NCBI GenBank assembly: GCA_043808585.1
Contig: JAZDES010000170.1
Span: forward strand, 1-16,236
DNA: 16,236 nt
Source of the DNA: CAYVMN01 sp043808585
GTDB lineage: Bacteria; Desulfobacterota; DSM-4660; Desulfatiglandales; Desulfatiglandaceae
Direction of reading: 5' to 3'
Under the pieces are notes generated by a model. That model searched no databases. It saw only the letters and a program-made list of their open reading frames with translations, and was not told where the DNA came from. A program made the translations under genes and the position numbers. Shown piece by piece: positions 14,740-16,236 of this stretch. The first letter of the stretch is position 1. Each line of letters begins with the position of its first letter.

Positions 14740-14782
14740 GCCATTAGCCCCGGGGTTTTTGCCCGGAAATGGGGGGGTGATC

Positions 14783-15643
14783 ATGGTGGAATTGAGAAGA
14801 GCTGATCTGGCAGACTCCTGGTATCCAGGGAGAGAGGCTGCCTGTCGCAAGGCCATTGAGGAGTTCTCCTCCGCAAGTCGCCCTTGCCCGGGCGATGGCG
14901 TTAAGGCAGTGGGTGGAATTCTCCCCCATGCCGGATGGGCCTATTCAGGGAAGATTGCCTGTAACGTGATCATGTGCCTGAGAAGCGGCAGTGAACCTGA
15001 CACGTGCATAATATTCGGACACCATATGCACACGGGAAGCGGCAATCTCATAATGAAAAGGGGGCGATGGGATACTCCCCTGGGACAGGTGGAAGTGGAT
15101 TCAGCGATAACGGAAAGGTTGGTGGAGGAATTCCGCTTTACCGAGGAAACCGCATCTCATTACCAGCAAGACAACACAATTGAGGTTCAACTGCCATTCA
15201 TTAAGTACTTTTTCCCTGAAACCAGGATAGTCCCCATCGGGCTCCCACCCAGGGCTGCCTCACTGGAGATCGCCAGGAGGGTCGCCCGGATATCGGAGGA
15301 AATGGGCAAAAGGGCCGTGGTGCTGGGCTCGACAGACCTAACGCACTATGGCTATAATTATGGATACACTCCTAAAGGGGTTGGTAAAGAGGCCGTTCAG
15401 TGGGTTAGGAACGAAAATGACAGACGGGCAATAGATCTGATGATAAAAATGGACCCTGAGGGACTAATGGAGGAGGCACTGACTAATTACAATGTCTGCT
15501 GTTCAGGGGCTGCCGGCGCTGCCATTACGGCTGCCAAAGAACTGGGGGCCGGCAGGGGAGAGGAAGTCGATTACTTTACCAGTTATGACATCAGACCTGA
15601 CAGTAGCTTCGTCGGCTATGTGGGGATCGTCTTTTACAGGTGA
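14783..15643 (+). CDS. AmmeMemoRadiSam system protein B (Memo family)
   Basis: Memo-like protein, 286 residues, structurally related to non-haem iron dioxygenases; the bacterial role is unknown, though genomes often carry it with an AMMECR1 protein and a radical SAM protein. Visible motifs are WYPG near the N-terminus, LPHAGWAYSG (His49), FGHHMH (His80-81), TIEVQLPF, GSTDLTHYG and a cysteine pair in NVCCSGAAGAA. Where many homologues read EHSxEVQLPF, this one reads DNTIEVQLPF, so a usually conserved histidine is Asn131. The start was chosen at ATG 14783, preceded by GGGGGTGA. The open frame continues far upstream only as antisense of fusA. The AMMECR1 and radical SAM partners are not in the window. 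It is divergent from fusA. Confidence 0.87.
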   Translation: MVELRRADLADSWYPGREAACRKAIEEFSSASRPCPGDGVKAVGGILPHAGWAYSGKIACNVIMCLRSGSEPDTCIIFGHHMHTGSGNLIMKRGRWDTPLGQVEVDSAITERLVEEFRFTEETASHYQQDNTIEVQLPFIKYFFPETRIVPIGLPPRAASLEIARRVARISEEMGKRAVVLGSTDLTHYGYNYGYTPKGVGKEAVQWVRNENDRRAIDLMIKMDPEGLMEEALTNYNVCCSGAAGAAITAAKELGAGRGEEVDYFTSYDIRPDSSFVGYVGIVFYR

Positions 15644-15978
15644 GACCAACAGAATTTGATTCTTTTTGAAGGAATTGCTATGTTCCTCGATGTTCCGGGA
15701 TTGTGACGTTGTTAGGGTTTCTTCCAGTTTCTCAAGCACCGGGTCAAATGACAAAGAACGAATAATGGCTAAAGGCCCAGGGCCCAAGGCTTAAGGTCAA
15801 AGACCACCGGATAAAGGTCTTTCCTTGCGCCTTACGCCTCATGCCTTATGCCGTATCGCTACCACTGATTCTTTGAGAATATTTCACTTTTTGGACAGCA
15901 ATTCCAAGATCTTTTTCTTGAAGTCTATAAGAGATATTCTCACATCGAACAGGTAAGAATTTATAAGGGAATTTTTAT
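15644..15978. other. Gene-poor stretch with short repeats
   Basis: I see no convincing gene in these 335 bp. It contains a G/C-rich palindromic stretch (GGCCCAGGGCC near 15776-15786), a 7-bp inverted repeat AAAGACC (15799-15805)/GGTCTTT (15816-15822), and a four-unit heptamer repeat (15825-15852). A minus-strand open frame overlaps it, but its residues match no family known to me. The last bases hold the ribosome site (AAGGGA) of the histidine kinase gene. Confidence 0.5.
15825..15852. repeat. Four tandem 7-bp repeats, consensus TTAYGCC
   Basis: Units TTGCGCC, TTACGCC, TCATGCC and TTATGCC follow without gaps. It lies in non-coding DNA between the Memo-family gene and the kinase gene. Possibly a slippage-prone tract or a fragment of a dispersed intergenic repeat. 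Confidence 0.65.
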
Positions 15979-16236
15979 ATGGGCCGCGAAAGGATTAAGA
16001 TTGATTTTCTGATCCATGACCTCAAGGTCCCCATTGCAGTGATTGAAGCAGGGATCATGTCATTGCTAAACAGGCGAGAGAAATATGGCGCCCTTACAGA
16101 ACAGCAGGAAAAGGTCTTGAGGAGGGCCTTACGGAATAACAGCGTCATTAAGGCGCTGGTCAATGATGCGCTGGAACTGGGAAAGTCCAGGCAAGGGATA
16201 ATTAATCTTGTCAATTTCCGGCTTTCGAGCTTGATA
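15979..16236 (+). CDS. Sensor histidine kinase, N-terminal part (partial)
   Basis: The first 86 codons of a two-component histidine kinase, running off the right edge. The H-box is FLIHDLKVPIAVIEAG with the likely phospho-acceptor His13, followed by a helical dimerisation segment ending NDALELGKS. There is no membrane segment, PAS or receiver domain before the H-box, so the protein begins directly with its HisKA region and is probably soluble. The ATG at 15979-15981 is preceded by AAGGGA at a spacing of about 9 nt. The ATPase domain, any response regulator and the signal lie outside the window. Such short kinases often pair with a separate sensor protein; that is inference. Confidence 0.78.
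   Translation, partial: MGRERIKIDFLIHDLKVPIAVIEAGIMSLLNRREKYGALTEQQEKVLRRALRNNSVIKALVNDALELGKSRQGIINLVNFRLSSLI

Noticed and set aside
14267..14782. Upstream 172-codon extension of the Memo-family reading frame
   Set aside because: It is antisense to fusA, has no family resemblance, and Memo proteins normally begin close to the WYPG motif as they do from 14783.
15651..15667. Possible rho-independent terminator after the Memo-family gene (AGAAT/ATTCT then TTTT)
   Set aside because: A five-pair stem made mainly of A-T pairs with a 3-nt loop and a short T-run is too weak to call.
15503..15787. 94-codon minus-strand open frame after the Memo-family gene
   Set aside because: Half lies antisense to the Memo-family gene, and the rest (FDPVLEKLEETL and following) matches nothing I recognise; no ribosome site is evident.

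Overview
The window looks like a piece of chromosome from an anaerobic, Gram-negative, deltaproteobacterial (Desulfobacterota-like) organism. The reasons are a tungsten-type aldehyde:ferredoxin oxidoreductase beside its MoaD-like partner, a GspA/GspB pair (Gram-negative type II secretion accessory proteins), an AmmeMemoRadiSam protein B homologue, a stand-alone EF-G gene and moderate base composition. No plasmid or phage functions are visible. The assignment is inference from gene content.

Region 1 (1-6669, all minus strand, read right to left) is a metabolic and transport cluster: a zinc alcohol dehydrogenase, a periplasmic amino-acid/carboxylate-type binding protein, LivH and LivM permeases, one LivG-type ATPase, a small ubiquitin-like sulfur carrier, and the N-terminal 275 codons of an aldehyde ferredoxin oxidoreductase running off the left edge. 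The likely logic is uptake of an external compound, then alcohol to aldehyde (NAD+) and aldehyde to acid (ferredoxin, W/Mo-pterin). No LivF is present in this run. A nested inverted repeat sits between the binding-protein gene and livH.

Region 2 (6670-9046) is a scarred accessory stretch. It holds remnants of a GxxExxY gene and of a second livG-like gene, then a thioredoxin-fold lipoprotein-like gene that abuts an amidohydrolase-2 gene. Three copies of one short, non-autonomous palindromic element occur in the window: A at 2902-3098, B at 7113-7407 and C at 8824-9020. They have GTAA-starting terminal inverted repeats, and A and C have perfect 8-bp target duplications. This is the signature of an IS66-family-mobilised MITE. 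A and C are identical in layout except that the central core is inverted between a pair of inner inverted repeats.

Region 3 (9047-12574, plus) holds a crotonase of PaaG/isomerase type, then gspA and gspB. Region 4 has fusA (EF-G, minus) converging on gspB and diverging from a Memo-family gene (plus), with a good sigma70-type promoter for fusA in the gap. The right end has a gene-poor stretch with short repeats, followed by the start of a sensor histidine kinase cut by the window edge.
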